A stretch of DNA of 10,988 nucleotides from Bacillota bacterium (GTDB lineage Bacteria; Bacillota; Bacilli; Alicyclobacillales; SLC66), in the NCBI GenBank assembly GCA_021821225.1, contig JAKACR010000069.1:1-10988 (forward strand), read 5' to 3'. Below the pieces are notes generated by a model that was not told the origin of the DNA, made no database searches, and worked only from the letters and a program-made list of their open reading frames with translations. Made by a program: the position numbers and the translations under genes. The number at the start of each line of letters is the position of its first letter. The first letter of the stretch is position 1. Below, piece by piece: positions 5,596 to 10,988 of the stretch.

Positions 5596-6750
5596 ATGGA
5601 TTCGTTTTCTGTGGCCCTGTTTGCTCCCGGATTGGCCGGTCTGCCGCCGCAACCCGCGACATCGGTCGAGATTTATCTCTACGATTTATGGAAGAATCTC
5701 CATCATCGTGTAGACACCCGTCTATATGCGCGGCAAACGGTGATGGAGTCTGTGGGAGGGACGAAGCGGCGCAGGACGATCCCCGGAGCCGTCGGCGTCG
5801 GCTATATTCCTTGCGCGCTGGCCGATGCGCAGTCTGCGTCGTCCGGAAGGGCGCGCCTGATCGTGCAGGTGGACAATAGACCGCTTTACGTGCAGGCGGT
5901 GCGCCGCCGGCTCGCGCACGTCCCGGTGGTGCTCGGACTGCATTCCATGACATTTCTGCATGCGCGCCGGATCTCCCCCAAGGACGCGGCGGCTGTGATG
6001 GACGCGGCGGCCGGCGTCGTCGTCAACAGTGAATATGTGGCCGAGCGGTTGCGGCAGCGTTATGCGCCGGGAGGCGGGCGGATCACAGTGATTCATCCAG
6101 GCGTTGACCCCGTTCACTTTCACCCGTGCGAGACGGTGGCCGACCATCTGGCGCGTGCGGCGTTCCGGAAAAAGATGGGCGCTGGCGGGCGGGTTGTCAT
6201 CCTCTTTGTCGGCCGGATCATTCCGCGCAAAGGACTGCACATCCTGCTGGCGGCCGCTCAGGAGTTGCGGCGGCGCGGTCTCCTGGTGGACGTGTGGGCA
6301 GTGGGCGCGCGCCCCGCGCGCGATACGCTGTACGGCCAGGTGCTGAATCGCGCCGCCTCCGGGTTGGCCGTCCGCTGGTTGGGTTATGTGGCGCATGAGC
6401 GGTTGCCGCGCATTTACAGGGCGGCCGATGTGTTTGTGTGCCCGTCGCAGTTTCCCGAGGCGTTCGGGTTGGTGAATCTGGAGGCGCAGGCGTGCGGTCT
6501 GCCTGTCGTCGCAAGCGGAGCGTGGGGTATTTCCGAGAGTGTGGGAACCTCGTTTGCAGGCAGGTTGGTCCAGCGCTATCGCGATCCTGCGGCATTTGCC
6601 GCGTCGCTCTCCGGGCTGTTGCGCGATCGCGAATTGCGCCAGGCCATGGGGCGGGCGGCCCGAACGCGTGCGGTGCGCGAATGTTCGTGGGATCGCGCGG
6701 CCGACCGGTATATACGCCTTTACCGCTCCATTGCCAGTTGGGAGACATGA
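5596..6750 (+). CDS. CotSA-like glycosyltransferase family 4
   Basis: A 384-residue GT-B glycosyltransferase. The N-terminal domain includes QVDNRPLYVQAVRRRL (91-106), VVLGLHSMTFLHARRIS (111-127) and VVVNSEYVAERL (141-152). This layout, from the NRP-YV-AVRRR segment through LHS-TF to the VVNS segment, is as I recall it in Bacillus CotSA spore coat glycosyltransferases. The C-terminal domain has VIHPGVDP (165-172), ILFVGRIIPRKGLHILLAA (202-220) and the E-x7-E motif EAFGLVNLE (288-296). The ATG at 5596 follows GGGGAG (5582-5587) at eight bases; an ATG at 5591 is out of frame. The gene is divergent from the glycosyltransferase/kinase/ATP-grasp operon, so both arms probably act in one surface-glycan process. 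The sugar and acceptor are unknown. Confidence 0.85.
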   Translation: MDSFSVALFAPGLAGLPPQPATSVEIYLYDLWKNLHHRVDTRLYARQTVMESVGGTKRRRTIPGAVGVGYIPCALADAQSASSGRARLIVQVDNRPLYVQAVRRRLAHVPVVLGLHSMTFLHARRISPKDAAAVMDAAAGVVVNSEYVAERLRQRYAPGGGRITVIHPGVDPVHFHPCETVADHLARAAFRKKMGAGGRVVILFVGRIIPRKGLHILLAAAQELRRRGLLVDVWAVGARPARDTLYGQVLNRAASGLAVRWLGYVAHERLPRIYRAADVFVCPSQFPEAFGLVNLEAQACGLPVVASGAWGISESVGTSFAGRLVQRYRDPAAFAASLSGLLRDRELRQAMGRAARTRAVRECSWDRAADRYIRLYRSIASWET

Positions 6751-6794
6751 CGCCGGGCCTGGGTTCGGAGAATCTGTGGTATGTTACAGTGGCA

Positions 6795-6838
6795 GAGTGG
6801 CCGGGATGGATTGTATACTTGGGGCAGCGTTGCCACTC
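6795..6838 (+). promoter_or_regulatory. Inverted repeat around a TATACT box upstream of def
   Basis: GAGTGGC (6795-6801) and GCCACTC (6832-6838) form a perfect seven-base inverted repeat. Its centre falls exactly on TATACT (6814-6819), a good -10 candidate, although no proper -35 lies 16-18 bases upstream. It could be an operator or a leader stem-loop for def, or it could be chance. Confidence 0.3.
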
Positions 6839-6876
6839 GCAACTGGGCGGGCGGATGATGGAGGGTAAGCGAAACA

Positions 6877-7371
6877 ATGGCCATCTATGATATCGTCAAA
6901 TTTCCCAACCCTGTTTTGACCACACCTGCTTCACCGGTTACGCGGGTCACTTCTAACGTGCTGCGCGTTCTCGCCAATATGGCCGAGACGATGAAGGCCG
7001 CCAACGGCATTGGTCTTGCCGGACCGCAGGTGAATATTTTGAAGCGGATCGCTGTGGTCGATGTAGATGACGGCAAGGGACGCCTTGACCTGATCAATCC
7101 CGTGATCCTTGAGGGGCGCGATGAAGAGATCGGGCCTGACGGCTGTCTGTCCATTCCCGGTCTGTACGGGGATACGCCGCGCTACAAATGGGTCCGCGTG
7201 CGGACGTGGGACCGCGACGGACGCGAGGTGGAATTTGAGGAAACCGGGTTCCGCGCGCGCTGCATTCAGCATGAAATTGATCACCTGGACGGCATTCTGT
7301 TCACATCCAAAGCGGTGCGCCTCTACCGGGAGGACATGGTCGCCCCGGCGGGAAAAGGGCGCAAGGCGTAG
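6877..7371 (+). CDS. def: Peptide deformylase
   Basis: A 164-residue metallo-enzyme that removes the formyl group from the N-terminal methionine of nascent proteins. All three family motifs are intact: GIGLAGPQV (44-52), GCLSIPG (89-95, metal ligand Cys90) and QHEIDHLDG (131-139, ligands His132 and His136, catalytic Glu133). Length fits the bacterial type 1 enzymes. The ATG at 6877 follows GGAGGG (6860-6865) at the rather long spacing of 11 bases. It is not next to fmt or pri as in many genomes but lies between a glycosyltransferase and a membrane-protein gene. It may therefore be an additional def copy or a relocated one; the window cannot tell. Confidence 0.95.
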   Translation: MAIYDIVKFPNPVLTTPASPVTRVTSNVLRVLANMAETMKAANGIGLAGPQVNILKRIAVVDVDDGKGRLDLINPVILEGRDEEIGPDGCLSIPGLYGDTPRYKWVRVRTWDRDGREVEFEETGFRARCIQHEIDHLDGILFTSKAVRLYREDMVAPAGKGRKA

Positions 7372-7443
7372 TCGGGCGGCGCTGCGTTTCCAGGGTGCAT
7401 GGCGCTGGCTGGCACATGACCATTTTCAAGATGGACCCATGAT

Positions 7444-8199
7444 GTGACGTGGGGGTGTGCTGCGACATTGGACGCGGACGCGAGGCGAAGAGAACGGCCG
7501 TTGGAGTGGAAAGCCTGTTCTGTAGCTGTCGGCCTAATCCTTGTCGCAGGAGCGGTCTGGTTTTTCTTCCATTACCGTCACCAGTTGGCGCACACCGTGT
7601 ACTTTGTGCAGTCGTTCGGCATTTACGGAAGTCTCTTCTCCATTTTCTTCATGGCCGTTTTGGCCGTGATACCCGTGCCGTCCGAATTTTTCGTCGTGAT
7701 CAACATGGAAGTCTATGGGGTCTTCTGGGGGCTTTTTTACTCGTGGATCGGGGCGGTGATCGGCGCGGTGTGGGCCATGTACCTCACGCGCTGGCTCGGT
7801 CAGGCGTGGCTGCTCCGCTGGCTGTCGACCAGAGTGCAACGGCGGGTGGATGAATGGGTGAGCCGGCGGGGTACGATCGGACTTCTCATGTTGCGCTTTG
7901 TGCCCCTGGTGCCTTTTCACGCGCTGAATTATGTCGCGGGCCTGCTGAATATGAGTCTTTGGCCATTCGTATGGACGACGGCCGTCGGTATCATTCCGTT
8001 TGAACTCATGGCGGGCGGATTATTTGTGGGCATCAGCGCCGGAGTGATTCCTGGGCTGGTCATTGGCGGCGCGGTTCTGGTCTTTGTCGGGGGACTGGGC
8101 TACATCTTCCGGAAAAGGTGGTTGGCGGCTATCGCTTCCGATGACAGCATCCGCGAGGATCGTGGCGCCGCCAATCCCCGCGGGCGCGATGTCCGGTGA
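7444..8199 (+). CDS. TVP38/TMEM64 (DedA-like, VTT domain) membrane protein
   Basis: An integral membrane protein of up to 251 residues. An N-terminal anchor (about 25-43) is followed by hydrophobic segments near 58-77, 85-115, 160-200 and 200-222. The VTT-domain signatures are VLAVIPVPSEFFVVINMEVY (72-91) and the arginine-proline motif MLRFVPLVPFHALNYVAGLL (149-168). Family members are linked to membrane lipid handling (DedA and TMEM41/VMP1 proteins act as lipid scramblases or flippases); the exact role here is unknown. The start is uncertain: GTG at 7444 opens the frame but has no good Shine-Dalgarno, and in-frame TTG codons at 7468 and 7501 are alternatives. It lies 72 bases after def in the same direction, possibly co-transcribed. 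Confidence 0.85.
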   Translation: MTWGCAATLDADARRRERPLEWKACSVAVGLILVAGAVWFFFHYRHQLAHTVYFVQSFGIYGSLFSIFFMAVLAVIPVPSEFFVVINMEVYGVFWGLFYSWIGAVIGAVWAMYLTRWLGQAWLLRWLSTRVQRRVDEWVSRRGTIGLLMLRFVPLVPFHALNYVAGLLNMSLWPFVWTTAVGIIPFELMAGGLFVGISAGVIPGLVIGGAVLVFVGGLGYIFRKRWLAAIASDDSIREDRGAANPRGRDVR

Positions 8200-8231
8200 T
8201 GCGATCCAGCTGGCAATTGTTTTTTCCGGCA

Positions 8232-8597
8232 TCAGTCTTTCTCGATGAAACTCTTGATAATCCCGTGCCATTGCATGGCCTTTTTCATATTGTCGGGAGT
8301 CACGTACTTGAGCGCTTGCCTGACCGGAATTCCGGGCCACTGTTCCTGTTGCCAGGCTTTAGACCGGGGTGCGGCCGCTGTTTTTTCCACACGAGGATGG
8401 CGTAAAGTGACTGATTGCGCGGATTGCGCGCCGGCTTTCGAAAACGGGTTGCCGCCTTGCGTCATGGGATTGCCCTGTGGCAGGAGCCCGCGCCGCCTGA
8501 TGCCGTTGCTGACGAGTCCGGTCAGTTGCCGCGTGGATTGATGATTGAAGATGTCGAGAGCGAGACTGCCGGCTTTGAGAAGCGTTCCGATTTTCAA
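8232..8597 (-). CDS. Hypothetical basic protein (121 aa), possibly spore-related
   Basis: A 121-residue protein I do not recognise. The N-terminus (MKIGTLLKAGSLALDIFNHQ) could form an amphipathic helix. The middle (41-80) is Gly/Pro/Gln/Ser-rich and probably disordered. The end, PGIPVRQALKYVTPDN then MKKAMQWHGIIKSFIEKD, looks like a small helical domain. It is strongly basic and lacks cysteine. The TTG start is supported by a strong Shine-Dalgarno (8605-8612); the upstream open frame to 9062 is antisense to the DUF294 gene and is discarded. It is convergent with the TVP38 gene and divergent from the DUF294 gene, so it is monocistronic. A sigma-K-like promoter upstream suggests late mother-cell expression, hence a possible coat protein; this is inference. 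Confidence 0.6.
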   Translation of the reverse strand: MKIGTLLKAGSLALDIFNHQSTRQLTGLVSNGIRRRGLLPQGNPMTQGGNPFSKAGAQSAQSVTLRHPRVEKTAAAPRSKAWQQEQWPGIPVRQALKYVTPDNMKKAMQWHGIIKSFIEKD

Positions 8598-8604
8598 GTT
8601 CCCA

Positions 8605-8612
8605 CTCCTCCC
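8605..8612 (-). promoter_or_regulatory. Strong Shine-Dalgarno for the TTG start at 8597
   Basis: GGGAGGAG on the minus strand, seven bases before TTG. It is the main evidence that this otherwise anonymous frame is translated and that TTG is the start. Confidence 0.7.
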
Positions 8613-8626
8613 GAGTGATTGTACTG

Positions 8627-8655
8627 TATGGTATGCGTATTTCGGCAATCTTGTC
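8627..8655 (-). promoter_or_regulatory. Possible sigma-K-type promoter
   Basis: On the minus strand CATACCATA (8635 to 8627) matches the sigma-K -10 consensus CATANNNTA exactly, and GACA (8655 to 8652) lies 16 bases upstream in the -35 position. The predicted transcript would begin about 20 bases before the TTG start, leaving room for the Shine-Dalgarno. The motif is short, so a chance match is possible. Confidence 0.35.
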
Positions 8656-8684
8656 TGTAAAATGTGCGCTTGTGAGGTGCGCAG

Positions 8685-9734
8685 ATGCCCGATTCCGACA
8701 TTTCTCCGGCGATTGGCCTTGAACTTGGCGCCCTGCGCAACGAATTGCTCGAATTGCCCGGTCGGGCCGCGACAGAGCCTTCTGTGGATACGGTGTTCTC
8801 CATGGTGAATCACCTGGCGGAGCGGCACCGGACCATCCACGGCGCGGTCATCCGGTTGGCGGCGCGCCATCTGCAGGATTGCGGCCTGGGCGAACCGCCC
8901 GTTCCGTTTTCCTTCATCATGCTCGGCAGCGGCGCGCGCCGCGAGCAATCGGTCGTGAGCGATCAGGATCACGCGCTTGTCTACGCGGACACGGGAGGGG
9001 AGAACGGAGCAAAGGGGGACTATTTTGCCAGGCTGAGCGAGGTGACCTCGGCGCTTTTGCACAAGGTTGGATACCCGCTTTGCACGGGGAACGTGATGGC
9101 GAGCAATCCGCGCTGGCGCGGGACGGCGGCGGAATGGAAGATCCGGCTTGCCGGTTACGCGGAGTATCCGGACTGGGACAATATCCGTTTCCTGCTCATT
9201 TCCACCGATGCGGCCGCAATCTCCGGATACGGGGAAGGTGTGCTGGACATCCGGCGGTTTGGCGGCCGGATTGTGGCCGACTCAACCTTCATAAAGTGGA
9301 AAATCGGCAATCAGTCCATGTCCGCCCGTCTGGCGATGTCTCCGCTTGGCGGGATCCGCTTTGAACCTGCCGGACTTCGCAAAGGCACTTTTCCAATCAA
9401 GGAAGGACTGTATCAGCCGCTGGTCAATGTGGTTCGCCTGTTTGCGCTTGGCGCCGGGATTGAGGAACCTTCGACAGAAGGGCGCATTGCGGGACTGGTG
9501 GAGCGCGGCGCGTGGGGCGGCGCGTTTGCGGCCGAGGTGAGGCGCGCGCTCGCGGTCGCCCTGACGATGCGTGTGCGCCATCACCTGCGATTGCACAAAA
9601 GAGGTCTGCCTGTCGACGACCATGTTCCGGAAGCGGAATTCAATGAGGCGTTGCGGCAGGACATGAGGCAGGCATTGCGTGTGACTCGCCAGGTTCAACA
9701 ATTGGCGGGACGGCGTTTTCCGCGATCGGGGTGA
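8685..9734 (+). CDS. DUF294 nucleotidyltransferase-like protein
   Basis: A 349-residue soluble protein. A helical N-terminal part (1-70) precedes the nucleotidyltransferase-like core with FIMLGSGARREQSVVSDQDH (77-96): the GS pair at 81-82 and the DxD pair at Asp93/Asp95, as in GlnD/KNTase-fold enzymes. The remaining 200 residues match the helical DUF294 C-terminal region (for example WKIGNQSMSARLAMSPLGGI, 205-224). Most relatives of about 600 residues carry N-terminal cyclic-nucleotide or CBS domains; this is the stand-alone form without them. The ATG at 8685 has GAGGTG at five-base spacing. A DEDDh exonuclease starts nine bases after the stop, a pairing also seen in other bacteria, so the two probably work together. 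The substrate is unknown. Confidence 0.85.
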   Translation: MPDSDISPAIGLELGALRNELLELPGRAATEPSVDTVFSMVNHLAERHRTIHGAVIRLAARHLQDCGLGEPPVPFSFIMLGSGARREQSVVSDQDHALVYADTGGENGAKGDYFARLSEVTSALLHKVGYPLCTGNVMASNPRWRGTAAEWKIRLAGYAEYPDWDNIRFLLISTDAAAISGYGEGVLDIRRFGGRIVADSTFIKWKIGNQSMSARLAMSPLGGIRFEPAGLRKGTFPIKEGLYQPLVNVVRLFALGAGIEEPSTEGRIAGLVERGAWGGAFAAEVRRALAVALTMRVRHHLRLHKRGLPVDDHVPEAEFNEALRQDMRQALRVTRQVQQLAGRRFPRSG

Positions 9735-9743
9735 CGACGACTC

Positions 9744-10487
9744 ATGGGATTCGAACGGATCCGCGTCTTGCGGCATCTCTTCGGCGCGATGGCGGGGCAG
9801 GCCCTATCCGGCCAGGAAGGCACTCCGACCGTACGCGGCGCGGTGGAGATGCGATCGCTGCTCGCTGAACTGCGGGAGCATGAGATGTCGGATTGGCTCC
9901 TTCGCGATCTTCCGATGGCCGTTATCGATACGGAGACGACGGGATTTGATCCGGGGATGGATGAGCTTCTGTCAATTGCGGCGACGATTGCCAATCCCGA
10001 CCGGGAATGCGGCGTGTTCCATACGTTTGTCAGACTGCCGGCGGGACGAAGTATACCGGATGCCGTGAGTGATCTGACGGGAATCACGGAGGACGATGTG
10101 CGCGAGGCGGTTCCCGCGGCGGACGCGCTTCAGGCATTTCTGCAGTTTGTGGGAGACAGGGTGCTTGTGGCGCACCATGCCGGACACGACGTTCGGTTTC
10201 TCAACGCCGCGCTGCGCCGGACATGGGGGATTGAGCTGAACCAGCACATCCTGGATACCGGGAAGATTGCGATGCTTCTGCACGCCATGCGGAAATATCC
10301 GACGCTTGACATGCTGCTGTCGCTGTATGATATTCCTTGCGACAGGCGCCATACGGCGGCGGGCGACGCGCACATGACGAGTATCGTGTTGAGCCGGCAA
10401 CTGGATCTGCTGCTCCAAAACGGTGTTGCGACGCTTGGACAACTGTGGGCAAAATTGATCGTGCTTGAGCACGCGATGCAGGGTTGA
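9744..10487 (+). CDS. DEDDh exonuclease (DnaQ/RNase T-like)
   Basis: A 247-residue 3'-5' exonuclease-domain protein. The acidic motifs are all present: VIDTETTGF (60-68; Asp62, Glu64), HHAGHDVRFLNAAL (144-157; Asp149) and RHTAAGDAHMTSIVL (202-216; His203, Asp208). This is the complete DEDDh set for two-metal hydrolysis of DNA or RNA from the 3' end. About 55 residues of helical sequence precede the domain. It is too short for PolC and lacks helicase or BRCT additions. The ATG at 9744 has GGGGTG overlapping the upstream stop, so it is translationally close to the DUF294 gene and co-transcribed. Candidate roles are proofreading-like DNA repair, RNA trimming or nucleotide-adduct turnover; the choice cannot be made from sequence. 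Confidence 0.88.
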   Translation: MGFERIRVLRHLFGAMAGQALSGQEGTPTVRGAVEMRSLLAELREHEMSDWLLRDLPMAVIDTETTGFDPGMDELLSIAATIANPDRECGVFHTFVRLPAGRSIPDAVSDLTGITEDDVREAVPAADALQAFLQFVGDRVLVAHHAGHDVRFLNAALRRTWGIELNQHILDTGKIAMLLHAMRKYPTLDMLLSLYDIPCDRRHTAAGDAHMTSIVLSRQLDLLLQNGVATLGQLWAKLIVLEHAMQG

Positions 10488-10500
10488 CACCGGTCGGGGG

Positions 10501-10555
10501 GAATGTCGGGTGTATGTCAAGAATGAATATCAAGTGAATGTCACAGGTGAATGTC
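10501..10555 (+). repeat. Five tandem GAATGTC-like heptamers upstream of rpsU
   Basis: Copies start at 10501 (GAATGTC), 10512 (GTATGTC), 10525 (GAATATC), 10536 (GAATGTC) and 10549 (GAATGTC). Spacings are 11, 13, 11 and 13 bases, so pairs repeat every 24 bases, close to a helical-turn rhythm. The array ends five bases before the rpsU -35 box. It may be a cooperative transcription-factor operator, or a decayed 24-base tandem duplication. Confidence 0.6.
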
Positions 10556-10559
10556 GTCG

Positions 10560-10588
10560 TTGACATGGGAATGCCTTGCGATTAGAAT
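10560..10588 (+). promoter_or_regulatory. Housekeeping promoter of rpsU
   Basis: TTGACA (10560-10565) and TAGAAT (10583-10588) are separated by exactly 17 bases. This is a perfect -35 and a five-of-six -10, the best promoter in the window. The start of transcription is expected near 10595, giving a leader of about 50 bases. Confidence 0.85.
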
Positions 10589-10645
10589 GTATCGTACGGG
10601 TTTATGCGGATCTCTGCAAGAGCTCGGCGGAGGGAGGGAGAGCGG

Positions 10646-10822
10646 ATGTCCGAAATCAAAGTGCGTAAAAATGAATCTTTGGACAGCGCGTTGCGCCGCT
10701 TCAAGCGTGCCACCGCCAAGGATGGGATCCTCGCCGAAGTGAAAAAACGCAAGCAGTATGACAAGCCCAGCGTGGCGCGAAAGAAAAAAGCGGAAGCGGC
10801 GCGCAAGAAAAGGAAACCCTGA
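10646..10822 (+). CDS. rpsU: 30S ribosomal protein bS21
   Basis: A 58-residue, extremely basic protein beginning [20 protein letters not shown] and ending in a Lys/Arg/Ala tail ([15 protein letters not shown]). This is the full bS21 pattern, including the central [20 protein letters not shown] (19-38). bS21 is a small-subunit protein near the 3' end of 16S rRNA that aids mRNA engagement. The ATG at 10646 is preceded by GGAGGGAGGGAG (10629-10640); an ATG at 10604 in frame lies upstream of this site and is rejected. It has its own strong promoter and a heptamer array upstream. In many Bacillota it is followed by a YqeY-like gene, which is not visible in the remaining 166 bases. Confidence 0.95.
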   Translation: MSEIKVRKNESLDSALRRFKRATAKDGILAEVKKRKQYDKPSVARKKKAEAARKKRKP

Positions 10823-10988
10823 TCTGGTTCGCACGGCGTCTGCGCAAGCGGCGCGGCGGGGTCTGCGGCAGCGGGAAGACGGATCGTTCCATCGTGCGCC
10901 GCGGGATAAACGAAAAACTTCGGGAAACTCCTTGCGGAGCGATGGGAAGCGGGTTTGCGAGTGGATCTTTCCTTACGGTTGACAGAAG
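10823..10988. other. Right edge, no supported gene or terminator
   Basis: I see no start with a Shine-Dalgarno, no terminator hairpin with a T-run and no known protein here. A TTGACA at 10979-10984 could be the -35 box of a gene beyond the window, but its -10 would lie outside. Confidence 0.4.

Noticed and set aside
5473..5652. 60-codon N-terminal extension of the minus-strand glycosyltransferase
   Set aside because: The extension has no family similarity, overlaps the divergent gene's start, and the GTG at 5472 has a well-placed Shine-Dalgarno directly before the first beta-strand.
8196..8234. TGATGC/GCATCA pair with a T-run as a terminator between the TVP38 and hypothetical genes
   Set aside because: The six-base stem would enclose a 26-base loop and the T-run lies inside the loop, so it does not form a standard terminator.
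8598..9062. Minus-strand open frame continuous with the 121-aa gene
   Set aside because: It is antisense to the well-supported DUF294 gene, with no Shine-Dalgarno and no family features.
10460..10473. CGTGCT-TG-AGCACG palindrome as a terminator of the exonuclease gene
   Set aside because: It lies inside the coding sequence, has a two-base loop and no following T-run.
10501..10555. CRISPR array
   Set aside because: The repeats are seven bases with 4-6 base gaps, with no spacers of 30-40 bases and no cas genes.
10758..10982. 74-codon plus-strand frame overlapping rpsU
   Set aside because: It starts inside rpsU in another frame, has no Shine-Dalgarno, and its Arg/Lys-rich text is a by-product of the rpsU tail.

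Overview
The window looks like chromosomal DNA of a GC-rich, endospore-forming Bacillota, perhaps of the Alicyclobacillaceae type. I infer this from the short YheC/YheD-type (endospore coat-associated) ATP-grasp protein, the CotSA-like glycosyltransferases, purine-rich Shine-Dalgarno sequences and GTG/TTG starts. The species assignment is tentative.

Region 1 (1-1200) is a patchwork. A clearly AT-rich gene for a TauE/SafE (TSUP) membrane transporter (224-976) ends two bases from a tRNA-like sequence. That sequence is fused to the intact 5' end (start codon, Shine-Dalgarno, Rossmann glycine motif) of a truncated NAD-dependent epimerase gene on the minus strand. This looks like an acquired, rearranged segment. 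Region 2 (1203-2318) is a well-preserved enolase-superfamily gene, menC or N-succinylamino acid racemase.

Region 3 (2331-6750) is the most distinctive part. A minus-strand operon encodes a GT4 glycosyltransferase, a HipA-fold kinase and a short YheC/YheD-type ATP-grasp protein. It is divergent from a plus-strand CotSA-like GT4 glycosyltransferase. I interpret it as a spore envelope or coat modification locus. The operon ends in a 122-bp imperfect palindrome (2571-2692), followed by a 60-residue hydrophilic small ORF.

Region 4 (6877-8199) carries peptide deformylase (def) and a TVP38/TMEM64 (DedA-like, VTT domain) membrane protein. Region 5 (8232-8597, minus strand) is an unrecognised 121-residue basic protein with a TTG start, a strong Shine-Dalgarno and a sigma-K-like promoter.

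Region 6 (8685-10487) pairs a stand-alone DUF294-type nucleotidyltransferase-like protein with a DEDDh (DnaQ/RNase T-like) exonuclease, probably co-transcribed. Region 7 (10501-10822) is rpsU (ribosomal protein bS21) behind a near-consensus housekeeping promoter. Directly upstream of that promoter lies an array of five GAATGTC-like heptamers spaced 11/13/11/13 bases apart, which looks like a tandem operator. The last 166 bases hold no gene I can support.
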